From Coriobacteriia bacterium (GTDB lineage Bacteria; Actinomycetota; Coriobacteriia; Coriobacteriales; UBA8131): a stretch of 42,831 bases of DNA. The stretch lies in NCBI GenBank assembly GCA_009784945.1, contig WQXH01000015.1, forward strand, positions 1 to 42,831, in the 5' to 3' direction. The notes beneath the pieces are model-generated. The model ran no database searches and had not been told where the DNA came from. It saw only the letters and a program-made list of their open reading frames with translations. Positions 42,678 through 42,831 of the stretch are shown here, piece by piece. A program made the translations under genes and the position numbers. Within the stretch, counting starts at the first letter, position 1. Each line of letters starts with the position of its first letter.

Positions 42678-42831
42678 GTTATCCAAAGAACCCCTTAGAA
42701 CACTTGTCACAAGAGGAGCTCACCTCTGTTTCTGGGTACGAACACCCCGTGCAAGACGAGCATATTCAAAACATCCAAAGCCGTTTTAAGGCGCTGGCGT
42801 CAGATGCTGCTTTGGCAGATGCAGATGCAGC
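42674..42831 (+). CDS. Partial gene coupled to sigma factor
   Basis: The first 52 codons of a gene that continues beyond the window. The start overlaps the sigma-factor stop, with AGGAGG upstream. The visible part is soluble and acidic (SYPKNPLEHLSQEELTSV). By position it is probably the cytoplasmic end of an anti-sigma factor or another regulator. This cannot be confirmed from the fragment. Confidence 0.7.
   Translation, partial: MSYPKNPLEHLSQEELTSVSGYEHPVQDEHIQNIQSRFKALASDAALADADA

Overview
The window looks like a chromosomal segment of a mid-GC Gram-positive actinobacterium, most plausibly a member of the Coriobacteriia (Atopobium/Olsenella-like). This is inferred from the right-hand flank (LytTR/LytS pair, QueT, OFA-type MFS, acetoacetate-decarboxylase-like and ketopantoate-reductase-like genes, tRNA-Pro) and from protein patterns recalled from that group; no database search was possible. 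About 1-30.6 kb is a mosaic mobile island. Its right edge lies at a tRNA-Pro(CGG) gene (30666-30742, minus). Its left edge is not visible.

Layout. (A) 1-1.9 kb: two minus-strand genes of uncertain function, one DUF4238-like. (B) 2.0-8.3 kb: a TnpX-type integrative mobilizable element with parB, two perfect hairpins that could be an oriT, mobC, a relaxase, a small protein and a large serine recombinase. Its mobilization genes look damaged: a 1-nt frameshift in parB, ACG where mobC should start, and an amber stop in the relaxase. (C) 8.4-21.5 kb: a module bracketed by two toxin-antitoxin pairs (BrnT/BrnA and a RelB-like antitoxin with YoeB). It holds a VirB6-like membrane protein whose N-terminal half resembles those of Saccharibacteria and other Patescibacteria (CPR), an InlB-repeat membrane protein, a lipoprotein, an M23 peptidase with membrane segments, and a secreted two-domain cell-wall hydrolase. 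Several genes here start just downstream of a -10 box with no Shine-Dalgarno sequence (leaderless). A large foldable RNA with alternative pairings lies at 13.53-13.72 kb, and tandem terminators close the module. (D) 21.6-30.8 kb: a NYN-domain protein, an unknown minus-strand gene, two small proteins, an MT-A70 adenine methyltransferase, a small membrane protein, a VirD4/TraG-like coupling ATPase, a Replic_Relax protein and a second large serine recombinase. The recombinase reading frame runs antisense through the tRNA-Pro gene.

(E) 30.9-42.8 kb: the chromosomal flank. It has an ABC exporter, two tandem paralogous secreted proteins with a coiled coil and a lysozyme-like end, a LytTR/LytS two-component system, a QueT-type transporter with a pseudoknot-capable leader, an OFA-family MFS, an acetoacetate decarboxylase-like protein with a ketopantoate reductase-like protein, and a sigma factor translationally coupled to a truncated downstream gene. 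Palindromic intergenic repeats recur here.

How the parts may work together (inference): the D-block ATPase and Replic_Relax protein could process and couple DNA, while the C-block supplies a VirB6-like channel component and peptidoglycan hydrolases. No VirB4-type ATPase is visible, so the transfer machine is incomplete within this window. The most notable observation is the CPR-like secretion module sitting in what looks like an actinobacterial genome, since Saccharibacteria live as epibionts on Actinobacteria.
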